Source: Actinomadura hibisca NBRC 15177 (GTDB lineage: Bacteria > Actinomycetota > Actinomycetes > Streptosporangiales > Streptosporangiaceae). Taken from it: a stretch of DNA of 54,632 nucleotides. The notes under the pieces are model-generated. The model searched no databases. It had not been told where the DNA came from and saw only the letters and a list, made by a program, of their open reading frames with translations. Positions 31,297 through 38,319 of this stretch are shown here, one piece after another. The stretch is taken from contig NZ_BCRO01000088.1 of assembly GCF_001552635.1 (NCBI RefSeq), forward strand, positions 1-54,632. The letters are read 5' to 3'. The stretch's first letter is position 1, and every line of letters begins with the position of its first letter. The translations under genes and the position numbers were made by a program.

Positions 31297-32876
31297 AGCG
31301 GCACCTCCAGCGTCGAGGGCGACTGCACGCTGAGGGTCTGGCCGAAGCGCCCGGCGTCGGCGTAGACGGGGTCCTTGGTGTCGACGACCAGCATCAGCCG
31401 GTGCCCGGCCGGGACGTCGAACGCGGTGGTCTGGAGGTTCACCGCGACCTTCTGCGGTTTGCCGGGCGTTCCGCGCAGCAGGCTGTACGCCTCGTTGGTG
31501 ATGAGGCGCGCGTTGCCCTTGGCGTCCACGTCGTAGAGGTAGGACACCAGCGTGCCGGTCCTGCCGGACGGCGTGACGGTGAGGTTCAGGCGCGGCGCGC
31601 CGCGCAGCCGCCGCCCCACCGTCAGGACCGGGGTGGACCAGACGGCGGCGGTGCGGCGCGAGATGCGGCGCTGGTCGATCTGGTTGGGGATGCCGAAGGT
31701 CTGGAGGCCGCCGCTGACGATGACGAACCCGGCGGTGGCCCCGCTGTCCTGGCCGGTGCGCAGCGTGCGCCGCCAGGCGGCCGGGGTCACCGCGCCGAGC
31801 GCGCCGTCGCCGGACGCGGCGGGGGTACCGAGGCCGAGACGCTCGACGCTCCGGGTCATCGACGGCACGTCGCGGTGGCGCTCGATCCTCCGGTTCCAGG
31901 CGACCTCGGCGGCGACCTGCGGCTCGCGGTCGATGCCGTTGGCGGCCCCGCGCAGGTAGTGGTCGAACCAGCGGTGCGCGTCGTCCCACTGGCGGCTCGG
32001 CACGCCGAGGATGCCGCTGGCGTGCGGGGAGGCGTGGTCGCCGATCGACAGGTTCAGCCGCTTGGGGCCGGTCAGCGCGGTGAAGTGCTTGACCACCTGG
32101 TTCGGCGCGAAGATCATCTCGCTGTAGGCGTTGCTGATCAGGATGGGCACCCGGCGCGCGTTGAGCTGCGCCCGGTAGGTGGCCGGGGAGCGGACCGCAC
32201 CCCACTTGACCAGGTTCGGGACGTTGCGGTTCGCGTTGAAGTCGTTCATGATCCGGTCGGTCTCGGGGCTGAGCCGCCCGGTGAGCCGGCCGGTGATGGC
32301 GAGCATCGCGTAGGACGCCATGTGCCGCGTCTCGTTGGCGTACAACGACTCCACGAGGTCGCCCCAGGTGTCCATGGCGACGACGGCGGCCACCCGCGCG
32401 TCGTGCGCGGCGACGATCTGGGAGATGCCCGAGCCGTAGGAGATGCCCGCCAGCCCGATCCTGGCGCGGTCCACCGGGGTGTGGGCGATCAGCCAGTCGA
32501 TCGCCTTGGAGCCGTCGGCGCGGTCGTTGGGCCCGGCCACGTCGATGCCGCCGCCGGAGTTGAAGAAGCCGCGCGCGGTGTAGCTGAGGACGATGTAGCC
32601 GCGCTCGGCCAGCTTGGCGGCCTGGGCGATGTACTCGTGGTCCTCCAGCGTCCAGCTGGAGATGAAGACCACGGCGGGGTGCGGGCCCTTGCCGCGCGGC
32701 ACGAAGACGTTGCCGTCCAGCTTCGCGCCGCCGACGCTCGGGATCATGATCTCCCGGTAGTCGTAGGCGGACCGGGCGGCGGGGGCGGGGGCCGCGTGCG
32801 CGGCGGGGGCGGTGAGCGTCGTACCGCCGACCGTTCCCGCGAGGACGATCGCCGCCGCCGACTTGTATCTGGACAC
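31290..32876 (-). CDS. Secreted CocE/NonD-type alpha/beta hydrolase
   Basis: A 528-residue exported hydrolase. The signal peptide at 1-28 ends in AAHA, with cleavage before APAPAA. The alpha/beta domain has the nucleophile Ser146 in GISYGSG, and the later GDHASPHASG is a candidate His loop. From about 370 a jelly-roll domain of the X-Pro dipeptidyl-peptidase C-terminal type follows (LNLTVTPSG, PAGHRLMLVVDT). This matches CocE/NonD esterases and peptidases. GTG 32876 has GGGAGGGG a few bases upstream. It diverges from an M50-type membrane peptidase across 216 bp rich in palindromes. The substrate is probably an ester, amide or dipeptide outside the cell. Confidence 0.85.
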   Translation of the reverse strand: MSRYKSAAAIVLAGTVGGTTLTAPAAHAAPAPAARSAYDYREIMIPSVGGAKLDGNVFVPRGKGPHPAVVFISSWTLEDHEYIAQAAKLAERGYIVLSYTARGFFNSGGGIDVAGPNDRADGSKAIDWLIAHTPVDRARIGLAGISYGSGISQIVAAHDARVAAVVAMDTWGDLVESLYANETRHMASYAMLAITGRLTGRLSPETDRIMNDFNANRNVPNLVKWGAVRSPATYRAQLNARRVPILISNAYSEMIFAPNQVVKHFTALTGPKRLNLSIGDHASPHASGILGVPSRQWDDAHRWFDHYLRGAANGIDREPQVAAEVAWNRRIERHRDVPSMTRSVERLGLGTPAASGDGALGAVTPAAWRRTLRTGQDSGATAGFVIVSGGLQTFGIPNQIDQRRISRRTAAVWSTPVLTVGRRLRGAPRLNLTVTPSGRTGTLVSYLYDVDAKGNARLITNEAYSLLRGTPGKPQKVAVNLQTTAFDVPAGHRLMLVVDTKDPVYADAGRFGQTLSVQSPSTLEVPLG

Positions 32877-32943
32877 AGGCCCCTCCCGACACGCACACCG
32901 ATCCGAAACCGGAGTTTCGGCCCGCCCAGGACCAGGAAGTGGT

Positions 32944-32955
32944 TACTGGCGAGTA
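32944..32955. promoter_or_regulatory. Candidate TetR-type site
   Basis: TACT-GGCG-AGTA is a perfect inverted repeat with a four-base centre, 68 bases upstream of the hydrolase start. Confidence 0.4.
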
Positions 32956-32970
32956 GAACGGCGTTCAGTG

Positions 32971-33010
32971 TGACAGAGGTGATCACTTGTGTCAGCGTGA
33001 CGCACGTCAC
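32971..33010. promoter_or_regulatory. Compound palindrome array between hydrolase and peptidase genes
   Basis: TGACAGAGGTGA/TCACTTGTGTCA (32971-32994) has 12-base arms with two mismatches. It is followed by GTGACG-CA-CGTCAC (32997-33010). The GTGAC half-site recurs through the stretch. Confidence 0.5.
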
Positions 33011-33092
33011 TGGACTACCCGTCCAACAAGATGCCGCGCCCGCCCCGTCCCGCCGAGATCGAACGCGAACGTTATCCGGCACGTCCTAGTCT

Positions 33093-33860
33093 GTGACCGC
33101 ACCGAACGACGAACCCGGGGTGGACGTGGAAACCGCAAGCATCGGCCAGATGTGGGACCGCCTGACCGGCACGCAGCCGGACCCGCCGTGGTGGCTGGTG
33201 ATCCTGGTCGCCCTGGTGGCGCTGGCCGCCGTCCTGCACGGGCGGACCTGGCGGGTGTCCCGCAACGTGGTGACGATCGCGCACGAGGGCGGCCACGCGC
33301 TGGTCGCCCTGCTGACCGGCCGCAAGCTGGACGGGATCAAGCTGCACTCCGACACCTCGGGCGTCACCGTCTCGCGCGGCAAGCCGCACGGCCCCGGCAT
33401 GGTGTTCACCGCGCTGGCGGGCTACCTGACCCCGCCGCTGCTCGGGCTGCTGTTCGCGGTCCTGCTGGCCTTCGGCAAGATCACGTTGCTGCTGTGGGTG
33501 TCGCTGGCGCTGCTGGCGGCCATGCTCGTCATGATCCGCAACGCGTACGGCGCGCTGTCGGTGCTGGTCACCGGGGCGGTCGTGTTCGGCGTCTCGTGGT
33601 TCGCGGGCCCGACGCTCCAGGCCGCGTTCGCCTACCTGGCCGCGTGCTTCCTGCTGCTGGCGGGCACCCGGCCGGTGATCGAGCTGCAGCGGATGCGGTC
33701 GCGCCGGATGGCCCCGACCTCCGACGCCGACCAGCTCGCGCACCTGACGGGGGTGCCGGGCCTGACGTGGGTGATGTTGTTCACCGCCGTCGCGCTGGGC
33801 TCGCTGGCGCTGGGCGCGCTGCTGCTGGCCCCGGACACCCCGCCTCTCCCAGGCGTCTAG
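33093..33860 (+). CDS. M50-type (M50B-like) membrane metallopeptidase
   Basis: A 255-residue integral membrane protein with the zinc-protease motif HEGGH at 64-68 inside an early membrane helix (after WWLVILVALVALAAVL). At least five further hydrophobic helices follow. This layout matches the actinobacterial M50B-like family related to site-2 proteases, which cut substrates within the membrane. The third zinc ligand cannot be fixed by eye. GTG 33093 has no ribosome site and is abutted by a TAGTCT box (33087-33092). GTG 33120 or 33126 could be the true start; neither would remove the first helix. Its stop TAG is shared with the convergent gene within CTAG. Confidence 0.8.
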   Translation: MTAPNDEPGVDVETASIGQMWDRLTGTQPDPPWWLVILVALVALAAVLHGRTWRVSRNVVTIAHEGGHALVALLTGRKLDGIKLHSDTSGVTVSRGKPHGPGMVFTALAGYLTPPLLGLLFAVLLAFGKITLLLWVSLALLAAMLVMIRNAYGALSVLVTGAVVFGVSWFAGPTLQAAFAYLAACFLLLAGTRPVIELQRMRSRRMAPTSDADQLAHLTGVPGLTWVMLFTAVALGSLALGALLLAPDTPPLPGV

Positions 33861-34486
33861 AGATGCCGCCGCCGGAGGTGCCCGAGGGCCCGCCGGTCGG
33901 GCTCGGTCCCACGCTCGCCAAGACGCTCGGCGATGCGCTCCAGAACGGCCCGGTCCTTGTTACCGGCGTACTTGAACTTGGCGCGGACATCGGTGACGGT
34001 CAGCTCCAGCCCGCGGATGCCGGGTAGCAAGCGCCGGTCGTCACCGTCCGCCTCAACAGGCAGTCGAACCGACCCGGCAGGCTCAAAGTGCGCAAGCTGC
34101 GCATTGAGAATGCGGGCCTTCTCCTCCGCCCCGTCCACGATCCGCACGTCACAAGCGAGCTGGACCGACGCGTAATAAGAGGTGGGCACGGCCCGCTCGA
34201 CGGCCTGCCCGTCGTTGCGCCCCCACTCCGAGGGCGCGTACACGTAGTCGTCGATGACGGTCAGCAGCGCGCGAGGCCGTTCCTCCAGCGCCGCCCAGAT
34301 CGGATTGGGCCGCGCCAGATGGAGCCGGACGGTGCTGTCCCCGTCGAACAGGAAGTGCGCGGGAGCCACCACCGGCAGATCCCGCTCCCGCCCCACAGCG
34401 ATCAGTTGCCCGAAGTCGCGCCCGTCGGCGAGCCACTCCCGCCACTCCCGATCGTCGAGCGCGGCGTCCCAAGGATGAACCAGCAT
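33857..34486 (-). CDS. PaiB-like FMN-binding split-barrel protein
   Basis: A 209-residue protein resembling the PaiB / FMN-binding-2 family: RLHLARPNPIWAALE near 54-68, VIDDYVYAPSEWG, VPTSYYASVQLACDVRIVDG, and the late LTVTDVRAKFKYAGNK loop. Family members bind flavin and some act as negative regulators of protease or sporulation genes. The ATG at 34486 gives MLVHPWDAAL, which fits the family N-terminus. The partner across the shared CTAG stop is a membrane peptidase, an echo of the PaiB-protease link, but that may be chance. No DNA-binding helix is visible. Confidence 0.75.
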   Translation of the reverse strand: MLVHPWDAALDDREWREWLADGRDFGQLIAVGRERDLPVVAPAHFLFDGDSTVRLHLARPNPIWAALEERPRALLTVIDDYVYAPSEWGRNDGQAVERAVPTSYYASVQLACDVRIVDGAEEKARILNAQLAHFEPAGSVRLPVEADGDDRRLLPGIRGLELTVTDVRAKFKYAGNKDRAVLERIAERLGERGTEPDRRALGHLRRRHL

Positions 34487-34556
34487 GCCGCCACGCTAGC
34501 GGGACCGCTTTCGGCCACTCACACCCCCTTCGTCCGGAACGGGGCCACGATGGTGC

Positions 34557-34667
34557 ATGGCCTTCAAGAAGCTGGACCGCGCCAAGTACCACCTGAAGCG
34601 CAAGGCCCGCCTGCGCAAGACCCGCCGCCGCCACCGCCCCACCCGAGGCAAGGGCAGAACCCACTGA
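34557..34667 (+). CDS. Very small, highly basic protein (36 residues)
   Basis: A short ORF starting MAFKKLDRAKYHLKRK and ending RGKGRTH, with roughly half of its residues Lys or Arg. Thirty-three of 36 sense codons end in G or C, the third-position bias of real genes here, which supports coding. No convincing ribosome site precedes the ATG. It lies alone between the PaiB-like gene and the MoxR operon. The composition resembles small ribosomal or nucleic-acid-binding proteins, but I do not recognise it. Confidence 0.5.
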   Translation: MAFKKLDRAKYHLKRKARLRKTRRRHRPTRGKGRTH

Positions 34668-34760
34668 CCCGCCAGACCGCCCGTGCGCCCCACGCCCGCA
34701 CGTGATGCCCGCCTTGTCCGGTGGCGTCGTCGGGACCGGCTGAATGTCCGACCCGGTCGG

Positions 34761-34766
34761 TAGTTT
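34761..34766 (+). promoter_or_regulatory. -10 box of the MoxR operon
   Basis: TAGTTT lies six bases before the GTG at 34773, giving a leaderless message. The TAG inside it is also an in-frame stop, so the protein cannot extend upstream. Confidence 0.55.
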
Positions 34767-34772
34767 CGGGGT

Positions 34773-35717
34773 GTGAGCGAGCGGGAGCACGGGGCCGGGC
34801 CGCCCCCCGACGCGGCGGGGCGGCGCGAGCGGCGCGTCGAGGACGGTGTCGCCGAGCTCGACCAGTGGTTGCGCGACCAGGTCGCGCACGGGCTGGCGCG
34901 GGCCGAGAAGGCTCCCTACCGCGTCTGGGACGAGGTCGCGCGGCGGCTGGTGGACGCGCAGGCCGGCGGGCTGGCCGGGCAGGTGCGGGCGCTCGCCTCG
35001 GTCCCGGCGCGCGACGGGTGGCCGGGGTTGCTGCTGGAGGAATACGCGCTGCTCCGGCTGCTGGCGCGCGCCTACCAGCGGCGCGACGGGTTGCCCGACG
35101 CGTTGCGCGGGACGGTGCGCGCCCGGGTCGGGTTCACGATGACGCAGGAGCAGGTCCTGGCCGAAGGCGAGCGCGTCCGCGACCGTTGGTGGGTCGTCGG
35201 GGCGCGCGACACCGCTCAGGAAAAGCTCACCACGCGCCGCGTCTGGTTGAAGGGGCGTGCGAGCGGGCGGTTCGCGCTGGTGTTGTCGTTCGCGGCGTCG
35301 GGGCGGCCGCTGGACGCGTCGTTGCCCGTGGGCGCGGAGATCGACGCCGAGCTGGCCTTCTACCCCGGCGCGCGGCCGTTGCGCGCGCTGGTCGCCGAGC
35401 GTTCGGAGGCCGCGCCGCCGGGTGTTCCGGACGGCGGCTCGGTCAAGGCGCTGCTCGACGAGTACGCGGCCGCCCTCGCCGACGACCCATGGCTCGACCG
35501 CTGGCCCGCCGTGCTGAGCGGCGTCCGGGTCGCGCGCGACGGCGGCCTTTTCGTGGTGGACGCCCACGGCGACGCCCTGCCGCTGCGCACCTCCGCGCCC
35601 TGGCGACTGCTGGCGGTGTCGGGCGGCGCGCCGGTCACCCTGTCCGGGGAGTGGTCGCCGCGCGGCCTGCGGGCGCTGGCGGCCTGGCACGAGGACGAGG
35701 CGGCGGTGATCCTGTGA
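34773..35717 (+). CDS. SWIM-family protein lacking the SWIM zinc-finger region
   Basis: A 314-residue protein corresponding to the C-terminal part of the actinobacterial SWIM zinc-finger proteins that begin MoxR/DUF5691/DUF5682/VWA operons (YehQ-like). Recognisable blocks are GVAELDQWLRDQVAHGLA, YRVWDEVARRLVDAQAGGLA, RVGFTMTQEQVLA, DRWWVVG and ALVLSFAASGRPLDASL. No cysteine occurs anywhere, so the CxC...CxH SWIM motif is absent. An in-frame TAG twelve bases upstream rules out a longer N-terminus. The stop overlaps the next start (GTGA). It may keep a scaffold role while lacking zinc-dependent binding. Confidence 0.78.
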   Translation: MSEREHGAGPPPDAAGRRERRVEDGVAELDQWLRDQVAHGLARAEKAPYRVWDEVARRLVDAQAGGLAGQVRALASVPARDGWPGLLLEEYALLRLLARAYQRRDGLPDALRGTVRARVGFTMTQEQVLAEGERVRDRWWVVGARDTAQEKLTTRRVWLKGRASGRFALVLSFAASGRPLDASLPVGAEIDAELAFYPGARPLRALVAERSEAAPPGVPDGGSVKALLDEYAAALADDPWLDRWPAVLSGVRVARDGGLFVVDAHGDALPLRTSAPWRLLAVSGGAPVTLSGEWSPRGLRALAAWHEDEAAVIL

Positions 35718-37237
35718 GCGCCTGGGACGAGCACGTCAGCGCCGCCCTGCTCGGCACCGAACGCCGCCCCGCGCCATCCCTCCCGGGCGCGCCGACGGAC
35801 GGCGACCCGGCGGCCCGGCTGCTCGACCAGGCCGCCGTGCTGACCGTCCGGCGGCGCGCCGGGCGCACGCCGGTCCGGCTGAGCGTCCCGCCGGTCGCGC
35901 CCGCCCCCGCCGAAGACCTCCCCGCCGTCCCCGCCCCGGCGGCCCGGCGGCTCGCGCGCGTCCTCACCGGCGAGCAGATCCGCGTGCTGCCCGAATGGCT
36001 GGACGCCGCCGCCCGCAACGGTTTCCGCGTCCCGGCCCGGCTGCTGCCCGAGCTGCTGGAGAAGGGCCGCAGCGACCGGATGTTGCGGCCCTCGATCGTC
36101 AAGGCCGCCGGGCGGCGCGGCGTCTGGCTCGCCCTCCAGAACACCGACTGGGCCTACCTGATCGGAGCGGGCGACGACCCCGGCGGCGCGGACGGCGTCT
36201 GGCAGACCGGCACCCGCAACCAGCGCGTCGCCTACCTGACGCGCCTGCGCCGCGCCGACCCGGCCGCCGCCCGCGAGGTCCTGCTCGGCACGTGGGCGCA
36301 CGAGCCCGCGCCCGACCGCGCGGCGTTCCTGGCCACCTTCGAGCACGGTTTGTCCCCCGCCGACGAGCCGTTCCTGGAAACGGCGCTGGCCGACCGCGGC
36401 AAGGACGTCCGCCAGCTCGCCTCCGACCTGCTGGCCCGCCTGCCCGGCTCGGCCTACGGGCGGCGCATGGCCGGACGCGCCCGCCGCTGCCTGCGCGCGG
36501 AGGTCCGCACCGTGCAGCGCCGCCGCCGCGCCTGCCTGGTCGTGGAGCCGCCGCACGACCACGACGAGGAACTGGCCCGCGACGGCGTCCCGTTCCATCC
36601 CAGCGGCTCGTTCGCGCCCGGCGAGTCGGGCCCGGTCGGCACGCGCGCGGCCTGGCTGCGCGAGATCCTGGCCCGCACGCCCCTGTCCACCTGGACCGAC
36701 CTGTTCGGCCTGGCGCCGGTCGAGGTCGTCTGCCTGCCGGTCACCGACCCCGCCGGGGCGCGCGACGTCCACATCGGCTGGGCCAGGGCGGCGCTGCGCC
36801 AGCGCGACACCGCCTGGGCGCGCGCCCTGCTCGGCGGCGGCGTGATGGTCGACGAGCCCGAGGCGCTGGCCGAGCTGCTCGCCGTGCTGCCCGAGGCCGA
36901 GCGCGACCCGGCCGCCGCCGACCTCATCGGCTGGACCGAGGGGCGGCCCGAGCTGCTGCGCGTGCTGGAACGCGTGCCCGGCCCGTGGACCGGCGCGCTC
37001 GCCGAGGCGGTCGTCGCGGCGCTCACCGCCGCCGCGCGCCGTCCCGCCCGCCGCCACGAGCACGCCCTGACCCAGCTGTGCCGGCTGGCCGACCAGCGCC
37101 TCGACCCGCGCGCCGCGCCCCGCCTGGCGGCGCTGGCCGCCGACCGCGCGACCGCCCCCGGCGCGGGCCCGCCCCTGGCCGCGCTGGTCGAGACCCTGCG
37201 CTTCCGCGACGACATGCTGAAGGAGCTCCGCCCTTGA
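35714..37237 (+). CDS. DUF5691 family protein
   Basis: A 507-residue soluble, helix-rich protein that I associate with DUF5691 through its operon position and the start MSAWDEHVSAALLGTERRP. Later blocks include NTDWAYLIG, GVWQTGTRNQRVAYL, PFLETALADRGKDVRQLA and LARLPGSAYGRRM. The repeating helical pattern suggests a HEAT-like scaffold (inference). GTG 35714 overlaps the previous stop, and its TGA overlaps the TTG of the ATPase gene. In related operons it accompanies a MoxR ATPase and a VWA protein, which suggests a chaperone-like metal or cofactor insertion assembly. No catalytic motif is seen. Confidence 0.75.
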   Translation: MSAWDEHVSAALLGTERRPAPSLPGAPTDGDPAARLLDQAAVLTVRRRAGRTPVRLSVPPVAPAPAEDLPAVPAPAARRLARVLTGEQIRVLPEWLDAAARNGFRVPARLLPELLEKGRSDRMLRPSIVKAAGRRGVWLALQNTDWAYLIGAGDDPGGADGVWQTGTRNQRVAYLTRLRRADPAAAREVLLGTWAHEPAPDRAAFLATFEHGLSPADEPFLETALADRGKDVRQLASDLLARLPGSAYGRRMAGRARRCLRAEVRTVQRRRRACLVVEPPHDHDEELARDGVPFHPSGSFAPGESGPVGTRAAWLREILARTPLSTWTDLFGLAPVEVVCLPVTDPAGARDVHIGWARAALRQRDTAWARALLGGGVMVDEPEALAELLAVLPEAERDPAAADLIGWTEGRPELLRVLERVPGPWTGALAEAVVAALTAAARRPARRHEHALTQLCRLADQRLDPRAAPRLAALAADRATAPGAGPPLAALVETLRFRDDMLKELRP

Positions 37238-38319
37238 CCACCGACGCCGTGCTCCGGCCCCACGCCGAGCAGCAGTACGCCGACGAGCTGGCCCGCCTCG
37301 CCGAGCACGACGAGCGCCCGCGCCCGCCAGGGTGGAAGTTGTCGCCGTGGGCGGTCACCACCTACCTACTGGGCGGCGAGCTGCCCGGCGGCGCGGTCGT
37401 CACCCCCAAGTACATCGGGCCGCGCCGCCTGATCGAGGTGGCGGTCGCGACGCTGGCCACCGACCGCGCGCTGCTGCTGCTCGGCGTGCCCGGCACCGCC
37501 AAGACGTGGGTGTCGGAGCACCTGGCCGCGGCCGTCAGCGGCGACTCCACGCTGCTGGTGCAGGGCACCGCCGGGACGCCCGAGGAGGCCCTGCGCTACG
37601 GCTGGAACTACGCCCGCCTGCTCGCCGAGGGCCCGTCGGAGGCGGCGCTGGTGGAGAGCCCGCTGATGCGCGCGATGCGGCGCGGCGCGGTGGCGCGCGT
37701 GGAGGAGCTGACCCGGATGCCCGGCGACGTGCAGGACGCGCTGATCACCATCCTGTCGGAGAAGACGCTGCCGGTGCCGGAGCTGACCACCGAGGTGCAG
37801 GCCCGCAAGGGCTTCACGGTGATCGCCACGGCCAACGACCGAGATCGGGGCGTCAACGAGCTGTCCAGCGCGCTGCGCCGCCGCTTCAACACCGTGGTGC
37901 TGCCGCTGCCCGCGACCGTCGACGACGAGGTCGACATCGTGGCCCGCCGCGTCGGCCAGCTCGGCGCGGCGCTGGAGCTGCCCGAGGCGCCCGCCGGGCT
38001 GGCGGAGATCCGCCGCGTGGTCACGGTGTTCCGGGAGCTGCGCTCGGGCCTGTCCAGCGACGGCCGCACCCGGCTGAAGTCGCCCAGCGGCACGCTCGGC
38101 ACCGCCGAGGCCATCTCGGTGATCACCAGCGGGCTGGCGCTGGCGGCGCACTTCGGCGACGGCGTGCTGCGCGCCGCCGACGTGGCGGGCGGCATCGTCG
38201 GCGCGGTCGTGCAGGACCCGGTGGCCGACCGGGTGGTCTGGCAGGAGTACCTGGAGACCGTCGTCCGCGACCGGCCCGAGTGGCGCGACTTCTACCGGGC
38301 CTGCCGGGAGGTCTCGTGA
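37234..38319 (+). CDS. MoxR-family AAA+ ATPase (YehL type)
   Basis: A 361-residue AAA+ ATPase. Walker A is GVPGTAKT (84-91). The Walker B region reads VARVEELTRMP, with Glu157-Glu158 in place of the common Asp-Glu pair. Sensor 1 is ATANDRD with Asn201, and arginine-finger residues lie in ALRRRFN (213-218). MoxR ATPases with VWA partners act as chaperones that remodel or load cofactors into target complexes. The start is TTG 37234, coupled to the previous TGA (TTGA), with AAGGAG eight bases upstream; no ATG or GTG alternative exists nearby. The gene stop overlaps the DUF5682 start. Confidence 0.9.
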   Translation: MTTDAVLRPHAEQQYADELARLAEHDERPRPPGWKLSPWAVTTYLLGGELPGGAVVTPKYIGPRRLIEVAVATLATDRALLLLGVPGTAKTWVSEHLAAAVSGDSTLLVQGTAGTPEEALRYGWNYARLLAEGPSEAALVESPLMRAMRRGAVARVEELTRMPGDVQDALITILSEKTLPVPELTTEVQARKGFTVIATANDRDRGVNELSSALRRRFNTVVLPLPATVDDEVDIVARRVGQLGAALELPEAPAGLAEIRRVVTVFRELRSGLSSDGRTRLKSPSGTLGTAEAISVITSGLALAAHFGDGVLRAADVAGGIVGAVVQDPVADRVVWQEYLETVVRDRPEWRDFYRACREVS

